From the NCBI RefSeq assembly GCF_014650035.1, contig NZ_BMUE01000005.1:186001-250000 (forward strand): DNA of 64,000 nucleotides, written 5' to 3'. A program made the position numbers and the translations under genes. Shown piece after piece: positions 1 through 8,199 of the stretch. Each line of letters starts with the position of its first letter. Position 1 is the stretch's first letter. Origin of the DNA: Streptomyces lucensis JCM 4490 (lineage in GTDB: Bacteria > Actinomycetota > Actinomycetes > Streptomycetales > Streptomycetaceae). The notes under the pieces are model-generated. The model saw only the letters and a list, made by a program, of their open reading frames with translations, was not told the origin of the DNA and did not search any database.

Positions 1-516
1 GACGAGTCCTTCAGCGCCCTCGACCCGCTGATCCGCCGGGACATGCAGGACCAGCTGCTGGAGCTGCAGAAGACCCTGCGCAAGACCATCGTCTTCATCA
101 CCCACGACCTCAACGAGGCGATGCGGCTCGGCGACCGCATCGCCGTCATGCGGGACGGCCGCATCGTCCAGACCGGCACCGCCGAGGACATCCTGCTGCG
201 CCCGGCGAACGACTACGTGGCCTCCTTCATCCAGGACGTCGACCGCTCCCGCGTGCTGACCGCCGCCGCCGTGATGGACACCGAGCCGCGCGGCGACGAG
301 GCCGACTGCGGCTGCGAGACGGCGGCCCCCGACACGCCGTTCACCGAACTGTGCGCGCTCAGCGCGCGGCTCACCCACCCGGTCGCCGTCCTCGACGCCG
401 GCCGCACCCTCGTCGGCGTCGTACCCCGGCAGCGGCTCGTCGGCGTCCTCGGCGACGAACACGGCGAGGCCACCGCCTGTGACCGCGACGGCGGGAAGGT
501 GACCGGCCGTGCCTAG
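1..516 (+). CDS. Glycine betaine/proline ABC transporter ATP-binding protein, C-terminal part
   Basis: The gene enters from the left edge: frame 1 is open from base 1 and stops at 514-516, giving 171 residues of the C-terminal part. The fragment begins inside Walker B ([10 protein letters not shown]) and carries the H-loop (ITHDLNEAM, His at fragment residue 35), so the missing part holds Walker A and the LSGGQ signature. After residue about 105 follows a single degenerate CBS-like domain, as in OpuAA/ProV proteins, where CBS pairs sense ionic strength. A CGC cysteine cluster sits in the linker. The stop overlaps the next start by 8 nt, and the partner is a betaine-type permease/binding protein, which supports an osmoprotectant importer. 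Substrate is inferred from the partner. Confidence 0.9.
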   Translation, partial: DESFSALDPLIRRDMQDQLLELQKTLRKTIVFITHDLNEAMRLGDRIAVMRDGRIVQTGTAEDILLRPANDYVASFIQDVDRSRVLTAAAVMDTEPRGDEADCGCETAAPDTPFTELCALSARLTHPVAVLDAGRTLVGVVPRQRLVGVLGDEHGEATACDRDGGKVTGRA

Positions 517-2323
517 GCTCCCCCTCGGCGACTGGGTCGACTCCGGCGTCAACTGGCTGGTCGGCCACTTCTCCTGGCTCTTCGACGCCGTCAAGGCGGT
601 CATGGAGGGCATGTACGACGGCATCGACGCGGTACTGGCCGCCCCGGCCCCGCTGCTGATGGCCGGCATCCTCGCCGTCGTCGCCTGGTGGCTGCGCGGC
701 CTGCTCGCCGGCCTCCTCGCCTTCGCCGGCTTCGCGCTGGTCGACTCGCTCGACCTGTGGGACCGGGCCATGTCCACCCTCGCGCTGGTCCTCGTGGCCA
801 CGGTGATCGCCCTGCTGATCTCGGTGCCGCTGGGCATCTGGGCCGCCCGGTCCAGGGCCGTCAGCGCCGCCGTACGGCCCGTGCTGGACCTGCTGCAGAC
901 CATGCCGTCCATGGTGCTGCTGATCCCGGCCATGCTCTTCTTCGGCCTCGGCACGGCCGCCGGCGTGGTCGCCACCCTGATCTTCGCGCTCGCGCCCGGC
1001 GTCCGCATGACCGAGCTGGGCATCCGCCAGGTCGACGCCGAACTGGTCGAGGCCGCCGAGGCGTTCGGCACCTCCCCGCGCGACGTCCTCTGGCGCGTCC
1101 AGCTGCCGCTCGCCCTGCCGACCATCATGGCGGGCGTCAACCAGGTGATCATGCTGGGCCTGTCCATGGTCGTCATCGCCGGCATGGTCGGCACCGGCGG
1201 CCTCGGCGGCGCCGTCAACGAGGCCATCGGGCAGCTGGACATCGGCTACGGCTTCGAAGCGGGCGTCGGCATCGTCGTCCTCGCCATCTACCTCGACCGG
1301 GTCACCGGCGCACTCGGCACCCGGCTCTCCCCACTGGGCCGCAGGGCCGCCGCCAAGGTCCCCACGCGCGCGTGGTCGTACCGCCCGCGCCCGGCCGTCG
1401 CCGTCGCCGGCGTGGCCGCCCTCGCCCTCGTCGCGGGCGGACTCGGCGTCCTCGGCTCCTCCTCCGGCACCTCCGAGGCCTCCGGCAGCGACATCGGCAA
1501 GGGCAAGGAGATCCGGATCGGCTACATCCCCTGGGACGAGGGCATCGCCTCCACCTACCTGTGGAAGGAGCTGCTGGAGGAACGCGGCTTCAAGGTGACC
1601 ACCACCCAGTACGCCGCCGGCCCTCTCTACACCGGCCTCGCCACCGGCCAGGTCGACTTCCAGACCGACTCCTGGCTGCCCACCACGCACGCCGAGTACT
1701 GGGCGAAGTACGGCGAGCGACTGGAGGACCTCGGCAAGTGGTACGGCCCCACCTCCCTGGAGCTGACCGTGCCGTCCTACGTCAAGGACGTGAACTCGCT
1801 GGCGGACCTGGAGGAGCACGCCTCCGAGTTCGACGGGAAGATCGTCGGCATCGAGCCCAGCGCGGGCATGATGGGCCTGCTCAAGAGCAAGGTCCTCAAG
1901 GAGTACGGCCTCGACGGCACCTACGAGGTGGTCGACGGCTCGACCCCCGCGATGCTCGCGGAGCTGAAGCGCGCCTACGCCAGGAAGCAGCCGGTCGTCG
2001 TGACCCTCTGGTCCCCGCACTGGGCGTACAGCGACTACGGCCTGAAGAAGCTCGAGGACCCGAAGGGCGCCTGGGGCAAGGGAGACGGCGTGCACACCCT
2101 CGCCCGCAAGGGCTTCGCCGCCGACAACCCGGTGGTCGGCCGCTGGCTGAAGGACTTCTCGATGACCGAGGAGCAGCTCACCGGCCTGGAGGCGCAGATC
2201 CAGAAGGCTGGCAAGGGCCGGGAGCAGGACGCCGTGCGCACCTGGCTGCGGCGGCACCCGGGTCTGGCCGGCAAGTGGGCCCCCGTCGCCGGGGGCGCCA
2301 CCGAGAGCCGGGCGGCCGGGTGA
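509..2323 (+). CDS. Fused glycine betaine permease and substrate-binding protein (OpuAB-OpuAC type)
   Basis: 604 residues. Residues about 50-290 are a ProW-type permease with several membrane helices and an EAA-like loop near 181-200 ([12 protein letters not shown]) that docks the ATPase. A last helix near 296-315 anchors an OpuAC-type binding domain, about 333-600, starting [12 protein letters not shown] and containing several Trp/Tyr residues of the kind that cage quaternary amines (IPWDEG, SWLPTTH, WSPHW). Such permease-receptor fusions are known for OpuA/BusA systems. The GTG start overlaps the ATPase stop, so both are translated together. Role: ATP-driven uptake of glycine betaine or related osmolytes at the plasma membrane. 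Family assignment is firm; the exact substrate is inferred. Confidence 0.92.
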   Translation: MPRLPLGDWVDSGVNWLVGHFSWLFDAVKAVMEGMYDGIDAVLAAPAPLLMAGILAVVAWWLRGLLAGLLAFAGFALVDSLDLWDRAMSTLALVLVATVIALLISVPLGIWAARSRAVSAAVRPVLDLLQTMPSMVLLIPAMLFFGLGTAAGVVATLIFALAPGVRMTELGIRQVDAELVEAAEAFGTSPRDVLWRVQLPLALPTIMAGVNQVIMLGLSMVVIAGMVGTGGLGGAVNEAIGQLDIGYGFEAGVGIVVLAIYLDRVTGALGTRLSPLGRRAAAKVPTRAWSYRPRPAVAVAGVAALALVAGGLGVLGSSSGTSEASGSDIGKGKEIRIGYIPWDEGIASTYLWKELLEERGFKVTTTQYAAGPLYTGLATGQVDFQTDSWLPTTHAEYWAKYGERLEDLGKWYGPTSLELTVPSYVKDVNSLADLEEHASEFDGKIVGIEPSAGMMGLLKSKVLKEYGLDGTYEVVDGSTPAMLAELKRAYARKQPVVVTLWSPHWAYSDYGLKKLEDPKGAWGKGDGVHTLARKGFAADNPVVGRWLKDFSMTEEQLTGLEAQIQKAGKGREQDAVRTWLRRHPGLAGKWAPVAGGATESRAAG

Positions 2324-2708
2324 CCTGACCCGCCCGGACCGCCTCCCGAGGGGCGGGTGGCACCGTACGACTACGCTTGTACGGCGTCGCCCGCCCCTCG
2401 CGGTTCACCGCCTACGGGAGGAATCCGGCCAACCACGAAGAGTGATCATCCTTGGCCTGCACCCGGTCACCCGGCCCAGCTGGTCGGCATGTTCACCCCC
2501 GGGGAGGATGGTGTCCCGGACGGCCGCACACCCCCGCCGAGCTGGCGCGAACCGTGAGGGTTCCGGCCCGCGGGCGTGACGGGGATGTGACAGGCGCGTG
2601 AAACGGTTTGCCGAACATGCGTAGGGTGCAGAGAAGTCCTCGGAAGAGGTGTGCGCTCCGGCGGGCACCCGGACAGCGGCACGACGAGCGAGGGAGGGAG
2701 CCGGAGCG
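2324..2708. other. Intergenic region after the betaine transporter
   Basis: 385 bp without a convincing gene; open frames here lack ribosome sites and family features. It holds the terminator hairpin at 2347-2400 and then the promoter region of the XRE-cupin gene. A possible -10 is TAGGGT at 2622-2627, but no good -35 is seen at 17-18 bp. A purine-rich ribosome site (GAGGGAGGGAG) lies just before the ATG at 2709. Confidence 0.5.
2347..2400 (+). terminator. Hairpin terminator of the betaine transporter operon
   Basis: An 11-bp stem pairs CGAGGGGCGGG (2347-2357) with CCCGCCCCTCG (2390-2400). A second inner stem pairs CCGTAC (2363-2368) with GTACGG (2379-2384). There is no U-tract, as is common for Streptomyces terminators. 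It begins 23 bp after the transporter stop. Confidence 0.65.
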
Positions 2709-3281
2709 ATGGGCGACCACAAAGAGCTACAGCCCGTACGGGTGGGCGCGGCCGTCCGGCGACGCCGCCGTGCGCTTGAACTGACCCTCGCGGTCGTCGC
2801 GGAGCGCAGCGGCCTGTCGGTGCCCTTCCTCAGCCAGGTCGAGAACGACAGGGCCCGCCCCAGCCGCGGCTCCCTGGAGAAGCTGGCCGACGCGCTGCGC
2901 ACCACGGCGGTGGAACTCCTCGCCGCCGCCGACCCGGCGGCGAGCGTGGACGTGATGCGCGCCGAGGAGCCCGGCGAGGGCGACTTCGCCCCGAGAACCC
3001 GGTCCCTGGTGCGCGGCCACCACCAGATGCACGCCTCCGAGTTCACCGGCGACCACGACGCCGGCCGCGAGTTCCAGCACCGCAACGACGAGCTGATGTA
3101 CGTCGCCGACGGCGCCGTGGAGATCGAGGCCGAGGGCCGCGCCTACCGCCTCGGCCGCGGCGACACCCTGTACCTGACCGGCGGGGTCCGGCACCGCTGG
3201 CGGGCCACCGTCCCGGACACCCGGGTCGTCGTGGTCGCGGTCGCCGAACACATCGAGGCGTTCCAGGACCGGACGCGCTGA
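2709..3281 (+). CDS. XRE-family regulator with C-terminal cupin domain
   Basis: 190 residues. Residues about 10-65 form an XRE helix-turn-helix (RRRRALELTLAVVAERSGL, then FLSQVENDRARPS), and about 115-185 a cupin barrel (FQHRNDELMYVADG, then RLGRGDTLYLTGGVRHRW) that binds a small ligand. This architecture occurs in PuuR/SutR-type regulators. The ATG at 2709 is chosen because GGAGGGAG lies at proper distance; an upstream in-frame start at 2649 would add about 20 residues of low-complexity sequence without a ribosome site. The next gene starts 10 bp downstream, so both may be cotranscribed. The ligand is unknown; control of the preceding betaine genes or the following receptor-like gene is only a guess from position. 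Confidence 0.85.
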   Translation: MGDHKELQPVRVGAAVRRRRRALELTLAVVAERSGLSVPFLSQVENDRARPSRGSLEKLADALRTTAVELLAAADPAASVDVMRAEEPGEGDFAPRTRSLVRGHHQMHASEFTGDHDAGREFQHRNDELMYVADGAVEIEAEGRAYRLGRGDTLYLTGGVRHRWRATVPDTRVVVVAVAEHIEAFQDRTR

Positions 3282-3291
3282 GGAGCGGGCG

Positions 3292-4011
3292 TTGCGCGTC
3301 GTCTCCCTCGTCCCGTCGCTCACCGAGGCCGTGGCCGCGACCCTGCCCGGGGTCCTGGCCGGCGCCACAGACTGGTGCGCCCGTCCGGCGGACCTGGACG
3401 TCCCCCGGATCGGCGGCACCAAGAACCCGGACGTGGACCGGATCGTCGCCCTGGCCCCCGACCTGGTGATCGCCAACGAGGAGGAGAACCGAGCCCCCGA
3501 CCTGGACGCGCTGCGCACGGCCGGCCTCCCGGTGCTGGTCACCGAGGTACGGACCGTCTCCCAGGCGTGGCCGGAGCTGGACCGCGTCCTCACCGCGTGC
3601 GGTGCGCCTGGACGCCCGCGCTGGCTGGACGAGGCGGAGGCGGCCTGGGCCGCGCTGCCGGAGCCGGCGGAACGCGTGACGGCGGTCGTGCCGATCTGGC
3701 GCCGCCCCTGGATGGTCCTCGGCCGGGACACCTTCGCCGGTGACGTCCTGGCCCGCCTGGGCGTCGACCACCTCCACGCCGCCCACACCGACCGCTACCC
3801 CCGCGTGCCGCTGGAGGAGCTGCGCGCGGCGGCCCCCGACCTGGTCGTCCTGCCCGACGAGCCCTACCGCTTCACCGCCGACGACGGTCCGGAGGCCTTC
3901 CCCGGCCTGCGCTGCGCGCTGGTCAGTGGACGGCACCTCACCTGGTACGGCCCGTCCCTGACGAGTGCGCCGCGCGTGCTGGCGGGGGCTCTGCGAGCGG
4001 CTCGCGGCTGA
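3292..4011 (+). CDS. Helical-backbone metal receptor-like protein (BtuF/TroA superfamily), no signal peptide
   Basis: 239 residues, TTG start. It begins directly with the fold core (RVVSLVPSLTEAVAATLPG), matching periplasmic-binding-protein family PF01497 (BtuF/FhuD), with the family motif ALAPDLVIANEEEN near residue 60 and a C-terminal lobe ending with LRAAAPDLVVLPDEPYRF. No signal peptide or lipobox is present and no permease or ATPase neighbours it, so it is probably cytoplasmic, unlike true transport receptors. Stand-alone copies of this kind are common in actinobacteria and their role is not established. It follows the XRE-cupin gene by 10 bp and ends 24 bp before the convergent TDT carrier. 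Confidence 0.75.
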   Translation: MRVVSLVPSLTEAVAATLPGVLAGATDWCARPADLDVPRIGGTKNPDVDRIVALAPDLVIANEEENRAPDLDALRTAGLPVLVTEVRTVSQAWPELDRVLTACGAPGRPRWLDEAEAAWAALPEPAERVTAVVPIWRRPWMVLGRDTFAGDVLARLGVDHLHAAHTDRYPRVPLEELRAAAPDLVVLPDEPYRFTADDGPEAFPGLRCALVSGRHLTWYGPSLTSAPRVLAGALRAARG

Positions 4012-4035
4012 GCGGACGGCGTGCGCGACGGTGTC

Positions 4036-5211
4036 TCAGCCGGTACGGCCGGTCGCCTGCGCGGGGGCCGGGGAGGGCGTGGGGACCGTCGGGGCAGTAG
4101 GGGCCGGCCGGGGTCCTGCCAGCAGCTCGCCGCTGAGCAGGCCGCGGACGGTGCCGGTGGCGGCCGCGAGCCAGGCGGCGACGAGGACGGCGTAGAGGCC
4201 GGCCGCCAGCGCTCCGTACACCGCGAGGCCGGTGTGCCGGGCCAGGGCCGCGGCGCCGGTGACACAGGTGCCGAGCGGGAAGGTGAACGCCCACCACGTC
4301 ATCGCGAACCCCATGCCCTGCCGCCGGGCCCGCACCACGTGCGCGACGGCGAGCCCCAGCCACAGCAGCGCGAACCCCATGACCGGCACCCCGTACAGCA
4401 CGGCGAACACGGCGAGGCCACGGTCGTACGGCGCCGGCACCACGCCGGGGGCCGCGTCCGCCACCGCGGCCACGGCGGTGGTGGACTGCCCGAGCGGGCC
4501 GAGCACCAGGAACAGGGTCGGGGTGAGCGCGAGCGGCAGCGGCCCCGAGGCGATCACCCGGGCGAAGACCAGCGGCAGCATCGCCAGCGTTGCCAGGAGG
4601 CTCAGCCCGAACAGGGCGAGCGACGCCAGCAGCAGGGTCTCCCTTGGCTGCCCCGGCGGCAGGTGCGGCACCAGCAGCGGACCGAGCGCGGCGGACACCA
4701 TGGGCGCGACGAGCGGCAGCAGCCAGACCGGGGTGGCCCGGGAGGGCTCGACGCGGTGGCGCACGGCCATCAGGTACGGCACGGCGACGGCGGCGGCGAG
4801 GCCGACCGCCGTCCCGGCGGTGTACAGCACCGTGTCGAGGACCACGGCCGGTCCGGTGCCGATCCAGTCCCGGCCCACCGTCACGGCACCGCCGCCGACC
4901 GCCAGCAGGGCCATGGAGAGACAGCCGTAGAAGGGCGCCGCCGCCGGGTCGAGGAGGTGGGCGCGGGCCTGGTCGCGATGGTGGGTCCAGTGCAGGGCGC
5001 GGGCGGCCAGGAGGACCACCAGCATGACGACCGCGAGCGCCCAGACGGCGGTGCACGGACCCCGCAGGCCGTCGAGCGGCCCGGGCAGGACGGCTCCGGC
5101 GGTGCCGACGACGGACGTCCCCATGACGCAGGCGTACCAGTTGGGGCCGAGGTGCCGGACGCCCAGGGCACGGGCGGCGGGCAGGGGACGGGGCGGGGCT
5201 GCGGTGACCAT
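4036..5211 (-). CDS. TDT/TehA-SLAC1 family transporter
   Basis: 391 residues. The sequence is almost entirely hydrophobic with about ten membrane helices. An N-terminal LGPNWYACVMGTSVVG segment is typical of the tellurite-resistance/dicarboxylate transporter (TDT, SLAC1-like, C4dic_mal_tran) family, and a later GFAMTWWAFTFPLGT is the family's conserved helix. Members move malate, sulfite or other small anions across the plasma membrane. The ATG at 5209-5211 is chosen because it precedes the first helix; the frame stays open further upstream, antisense to the LysR gene, and that extension is not protein-like. It is divergent from a LysR gene whose promoter region holds CATAAG palindromes, so regulation by that protein is likely. 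The substrate is not deducible. Confidence 0.88.
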   Translation of the reverse strand: MVTAAPPRPLPAARALGVRHLGPNWYACVMGTSVVGTAGAVLPGPLDGLRGPCTAVWALAVVMLVVLLAARALHWTHHRDQARAHLLDPAAAPFYGCLSMALLAVGGGAVTVGRDWIGTGPAVVLDTVLYTAGTAVGLAAAVAVPYLMAVRHRVEPSRATPVWLLPLVAPMVSAALGPLLVPHLPPGQPRETLLLASLALFGLSLLATLAMLPLVFARVIASGPLPLALTPTLFLVLGPLGQSTTAVAAVADAAPGVVPAPYDRGLAVFAVLYGVPVMGFALLWLGLAVAHVVRARRQGMGFAMTWWAFTFPLGTCVTGAAALARHTGLAVYGALAAGLYAVLVAAWLAAATGTVRGLLSGELLAGPRPAPTAPTVPTPSPAPAQATGRTG

Positions 5212-5260
5212 GACACCACCGTGCCGCCGGCCGCCGGTACGGACCAGGGAGTACGGCCCT

Positions 5261-5284
5261 ATGAGGACATAAGCTGGTCTTATG
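5261..5284. promoter_or_regulatory. Candidate LysR-type operator between the TDT carrier and LysR gene
   Basis: CATAAG (5268-5273) and CTTATG (5279-5284) form a perfect 6-bp inverted repeat with a 5-nt spacer; its right arm includes the LysR start codon. A third half-site with one mismatch, CCTATG, lies at 5259-5264. Such ATAAG/CTTAT dyads fit the T-N11-A type boxes of LysR regulators. Position over the start codon suggests autorepression. Binding is inferred. Confidence 0.55.
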
Positions 5285-6211
5285 AGCGAGGAGTACGCGA
5301 CGGACGACGGCCGGCCCCACGGCTCGCTGGCGCACCGGGTGCCCGACCTCGGTGCGCTGGAGCTGCTGCTGGCGGTGGCCCGGCTGGGCAGCCTGGGAGC
5401 GGCGGCACGGGAGGTCGGCATCACCCAGCCCGCTGCCAGCAGCCGCATCCGGTCCATGGAACGGCAGCTGGGCGTCGCCCTGGTCGACCGCTCGCCGCGC
5501 GGCTCCCGGCTGACGGACGCGGGGGCGCTGGTGACCGACTGGGCGCGGCGCGTGGTGGAGGCGGCGGCGGCGTTCGACGCGGGCGCGCGCGCCCTGCGGG
5601 ACCGCCGGGACTCACGGCTCCGGGTGGCGGCGAGCATGACCATCGCCGAGTACCTGCTCCCCGGCTGGCTGCTCGCTCTGCACGCCGAGCGCCCCGACAC
5701 GGCGGTGTCGCTGCTGGCGGGCAACTCCGCGAAGGTGGCGGAACTGCTGCTGGACGGCGAGGCGGACCTCGGTTTCGTGGAGGGTCTCACGGTTCCGGCG
5801 GGCCTGGACTCGGCGGTGATCGCCCGCGACCGGCTGATCGTGGTCACGGCACCCGGCCATCCCTGGGCCCGGCGCGGGCGCCCGGTGACGGCGCAGGAGC
5901 TGGCGGCCACGCCGCTCATCCTCCGGGAGCGCGGCTCGGGGACCCGCCAGGTCCTGGACGCGGCGCTCGGCGGCCTGGCCCGGCCGTTGATCGAGCTGTC
6001 GTCGACGACGGCGGTGAAGGCGTCCGCGGTCAGCGGTGCGGGGCCGTCGGTACTGAGCGAACTGGCGGTGGGGGAGGAGCTGGCGATGCGCCGCCTGGTG
6101 GGCATACCGGTGGAGGGTGTTCCGCTGCGCCGGGATCTGCGCGCGGTCTGGCCGACGGGGCACCGTCCGACGGGCCCGGCCCGTGAACTCCTGTCGCTGA
6201 CGCGGGGGTAG
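5282..6211 (+). CDS. LysR-family transcriptional regulator
   Basis: 309 residues. The N-terminal winged HTH occupies about residues 22-80 (LGSLGAAAREVGITQPAASSR, then RLTDAG), followed by the two-lobed LysR substrate domain (about 105-300) that shows the usual SMTIAEYLLPGWL start and a DLGFVEGL hinge. It resembles the CysB/CbbR-like regulators that flank anion carriers. The ATG at 5282 has no clear Shine-Dalgarno site and sits inside a palindrome, so translation may be leaderless. It is divergent from the TDT transporter with 70 bp between the starts, the classical layout for a LysR protein that controls its neighbour. Confidence 0.93.
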   Translation: MSEEYATDDGRPHGSLAHRVPDLGALELLLAVARLGSLGAAAREVGITQPAASSRIRSMERQLGVALVDRSPRGSRLTDAGALVTDWARRVVEAAAAFDAGARALRDRRDSRLRVAASMTIAEYLLPGWLLALHAERPDTAVSLLAGNSAKVAELLLDGEADLGFVEGLTVPAGLDSAVIARDRLIVVTAPGHPWARRGRPVTAQELAATPLILRERGSGTRQVLDAALGGLARPLIELSSTTAVKASAVSGAGPSVLSELAVGEELAMRRLVGIPVEGVPLRRDLRAVWPTGHRPTGPARELLSLTRG

Positions 6212-6575
6212 GCAGCTTCGTCGGCCGCCCCGCGCGGGACGCCCACCGGCGCTCGCCGGGCGCCGCTGCGCCCACCCGTGCCGTCCCAGCGGCACGACTG
6301 CCCGCAGCGGCGGCGGTGCCGGCCGGCCGACGGCGCTGCAGCGCCCTCAGGGGCGCGGGGAACTGCGCGACCGGCCCCGACGGACCCGCGGCCGCCGACC
6401 GGGCCGTGCGGGGCACTCACCGGCGCTCGCCGTCCCAGCGGCACGACTGCCCGCAGCGGCGGCGGTGCCGGCCGGCCGACGGCGCTGCAGCGCCCTCAGG
6501 GGCGCGGGGAACTGCGCGACCGGCCCCGACGGACCCGCGGCCGCCGACCGGGCCCTGCCGGGCAGCGGGAGGCGC
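6212..6575. repeat. Intergenic direct repeat with Streptomyces-type dispersed element
   Basis: 364 bp without a gene. Bases 6280-6405 recur exactly at 6429-6554: 126 bp identical at a period of 149. Each unit contains GCGCCCTCAGGGGCGCGGGG followed by AACTGCGCGACC, a palindrome-plus-tail element that I recognise as a very abundant intergenic repeat in Streptomyces genomes. A related single copy in reverse orientation lies at 19651-19685. GGCGCTCACC/GGCGCTCGCC short repeats edge the array. The open frames across it are compositional artefacts. Confidence 0.85.
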
Positions 6576-7310
6576 TCACCGGCGCTCACCGGAGGCCGTG
6601 GCGGCGGAAGCGATCAGCGCCCGCATCAGCCGCAGGTCCTCCGCCATCTCCGGATGCCACTGCACGCCCAGTGCCCAGCCCCGCTCCGGCGGCAGCTCGA
6701 TCGCCTCCACCGTGCCGTCCGCCGCGTACGCCGAGGGAATGAGTGCCTCGCCGAGCCGGTCCACCGCCTGGTGGTGGTACGTCGGCACGGCCGCCTCCTC
6801 GGGGACGATCCCCGCGTACCGCGTGCCGGGCACAGGCTTCACCGGGTGCCCGCCGAACACGCCGAGCGCCTCCGCGTGCCCGGACAGGTGCTGCACCAGC
6901 GTGCCGCCGAGCGCCACGTTCAGCAGCTGCATGCCCCGGCAGATGCCCAGCACGGGCAGCTCCGCCGCCAACGCCGCGTCCAGGAGGGCGAGTTCCCAGG
7001 CGTCCCGCGCCGGCGCGGGCGGCCCCGTACGGGGGTCGCGCTCGGCGCCGTACCGGGCCGGGTCCACGTCCGGGCCGCCCGCGATCACCAGCCCGTCGAG
7101 CCGGGCCACGGCCGCCGCGGCGTACTCGGGCGCGTCCGGCGGCAGCATCGCGGCCAGCCCGCCGGCCCGCTGCACCAGCCGTGGATAGCCGGCCGGCAGC
7201 AGCGCCGCCTCCAGCTCCCACACCCCCCACCGCGTGCCCGCCTCCAGATACGTGCTCACACCGATCAGCGGTCGTGGCGGTCGTGGCGGTCGTGGCGGTC
7301 GTACGGCCAT
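6576..7310 (-). CDS. Gamma-glutamyl-GABA hydrolase-type class I glutamine amidotransferase (PuuD-like)
   Basis: 244 residues. The nucleophile elbow GICRGMQLLN places Cys124, and QWHPE supplies His219 and Glu221, the full class I amidase triad. The fold is that of PuuD (peptidase C26), which hydrolyses gamma-glutamyl amides. An N-terminal run of Pro-Pro-Arg repeats is encoded by a 9-bp tandem repeat (CGGTCGTGG units, about 7269-7304). The ATG at 7310 is chosen over a TTG at 7334 because GGGAGA lies at the right distance. It follows a FadR-type regulator by 55 bp, and the GlnA4-like synthetase is divergent, so it should remove the gamma-glutamyl group added by that enzyme. The natural amide is inferred from context. 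Confidence 0.88.
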   Translation of the reverse strand: MAVRPPRPPRPPRPLIGVSTYLEAGTRWGVWELEAALLPAGYPRLVQRAGGLAAMLPPDAPEYAAAAVARLDGLVIAGGPDVDPARYGAERDPRTGPPAPARDAWELALLDAALAAELPVLGICRGMQLLNVALGGTLVQHLSGHAEALGVFGGHPVKPVPGTRYAGIVPEEAAVPTYHHQAVDRLGEALIPSAYAADGTVEAIELPPERGWALGVQWHPEMAEDLRLMRALIASAATASGERR

Positions 7311-7365
7311 GCTGTTCTCCCAGCCCTCGCTCAAAGGTCCTCACACTCACCTTTACAGGCCGGCC

Positions 7366-8103
7366 TCACGCCAGGAACCCCCGCAGCAGGGCCGCCGTAC
7401 CCGCGCAGTGCTCGCGCATCATCTCGCGCGCCCCGTCCGCGTCCCCGTCCAGCACCGCCTCCACCAGCGCGGCGTGCTGCCGCTGGGAGTGCTCCAGGTT
7501 GCGCACCAGCAGCGGTATGCAGTCGAGCAGGTCGTTGACCGTGGCCCGGACCGCCGCGTACTGCGCGGTCAGCGACGGCGAACCGCACAGCCCGGCCAGC
7601 GTCAGGTGCAGCAGGGTGTCCGCCCGCCGGTAGTCCGCGAGCGGAGCCTCCCGCGTGCGGTCCAGGGCCCCGCGCAGGCGGTCCGCCTGCTGCCCGGTCA
7701 GCCCGTGCGCCGCGCACAGCCCGGCCGCCCCCGTCTCCAGCACCTCCCGGAAGCGCAGCACGTCCTCGATGTCGACCCCGGCGACACGCCGCCGCAGCTC
7801 GTCCTCGCCGCCCCCGTCCCCGCGCGGCAGCACGAACGTTCCGCCGTACCGCCCGCGGCGCGCCTCCACCAGCCCCTGGTCCTGCAGCACCCGCAGCACC
7901 TCGCGCAGCGTCACCCGGCTGATCCCGAGCCGCTCCGCCAGCTCCCGCTCGGCCGGCAGCCGTTCACCGCCCGGCACCAGGCCCAGCCGGACGACCTGCA
8001 GGATCTGCTCCAGCGCCTCCTCGAAGCCGTTGCCCGCCCGCACCGGCCGCAGCACCGGAGCGAGCCGGTCGCCCGGCCCGGTCGGGCCCACGTCCCGCGA
8101 CAT
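7366..8103 (-). CDS. FadR-subfamily GntR regulator of the gamma-glutamylation cluster
   Basis: 245 residues. The winged HTH is at about residues 25-90 (LPAERELAERLGISRVTLREVLRVLQ would be its core, here cited in two parts: LPAERELAERLG and ISRVTLREVL). The all-helical FCD ligand domain follows (IEDVLRFREVLETGAAGLC to the C terminus). The ATG at 8103 is preferred; a TTG seven codons upstream is possible. Position next to a GlnA4-like gene resembles SCO1614, described as EpuRII, a regulator of polyamine/monoamine use in S. coelicolor; this orthology is from memory. It likely represses the divergent glnA4-like gene through the 96-bp intergenic region. Confidence 0.88.
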   Translation of the reverse strand: MSRDVGPTGPGDRLAPVLRPVRAGNGFEEALEQILQVVRLGLVPGGERLPAERELAERLGISRVTLREVLRVLQDQGLVEARRGRYGGTFVLPRGDGGGEDELRRRVAGVDIEDVLRFREVLETGAAGLCAAHGLTGQQADRLRGALDRTREAPLADYRRADTLLHLTLAGLCGSPSLTAQYAAVRATVNDLLDCIPLLVRNLEHSQRQHAALVEAVLDGDADGAREMMREHCAGTAALLRGFLA

Positions 8104-8199
8104 CCCGCCGCGCTCCCTTCCCAAGCAATGGTCCTGAGCAATACCTTATGGCTCCCGGCCCGGCCGAAGAGGCGCCAAGGCGCCGAAGGAGGCTCCCCC

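Noticed and set aside
371..2257. 628-residue minus-strand frame under the betaine permease fusion
   Set aside because: Antisense shadow of the fused OpuAB-OpuAC gene; His/Gly/Asp-rich composition without domains.
3282..3291. Cobalamin riboswitch before the BtuF-like gene
   Set aside because: Only 10 bp separate it from the XRE-cupin gene, leaving no room for a riboswitch.
4021..6186. 721-residue plus-strand frame across the TDT carrier
   Set aside because: Shadow of the minus-strand carrier and an out-of-frame read of the LysR gene; no family features.
6280..6554. Direct repeats considered as a CRISPR array or coding repeats
   Set aside because: Only two long units with a 23-bp gap, no short regular repeats or spacers and no cas genes; the frames through it are artefacts.
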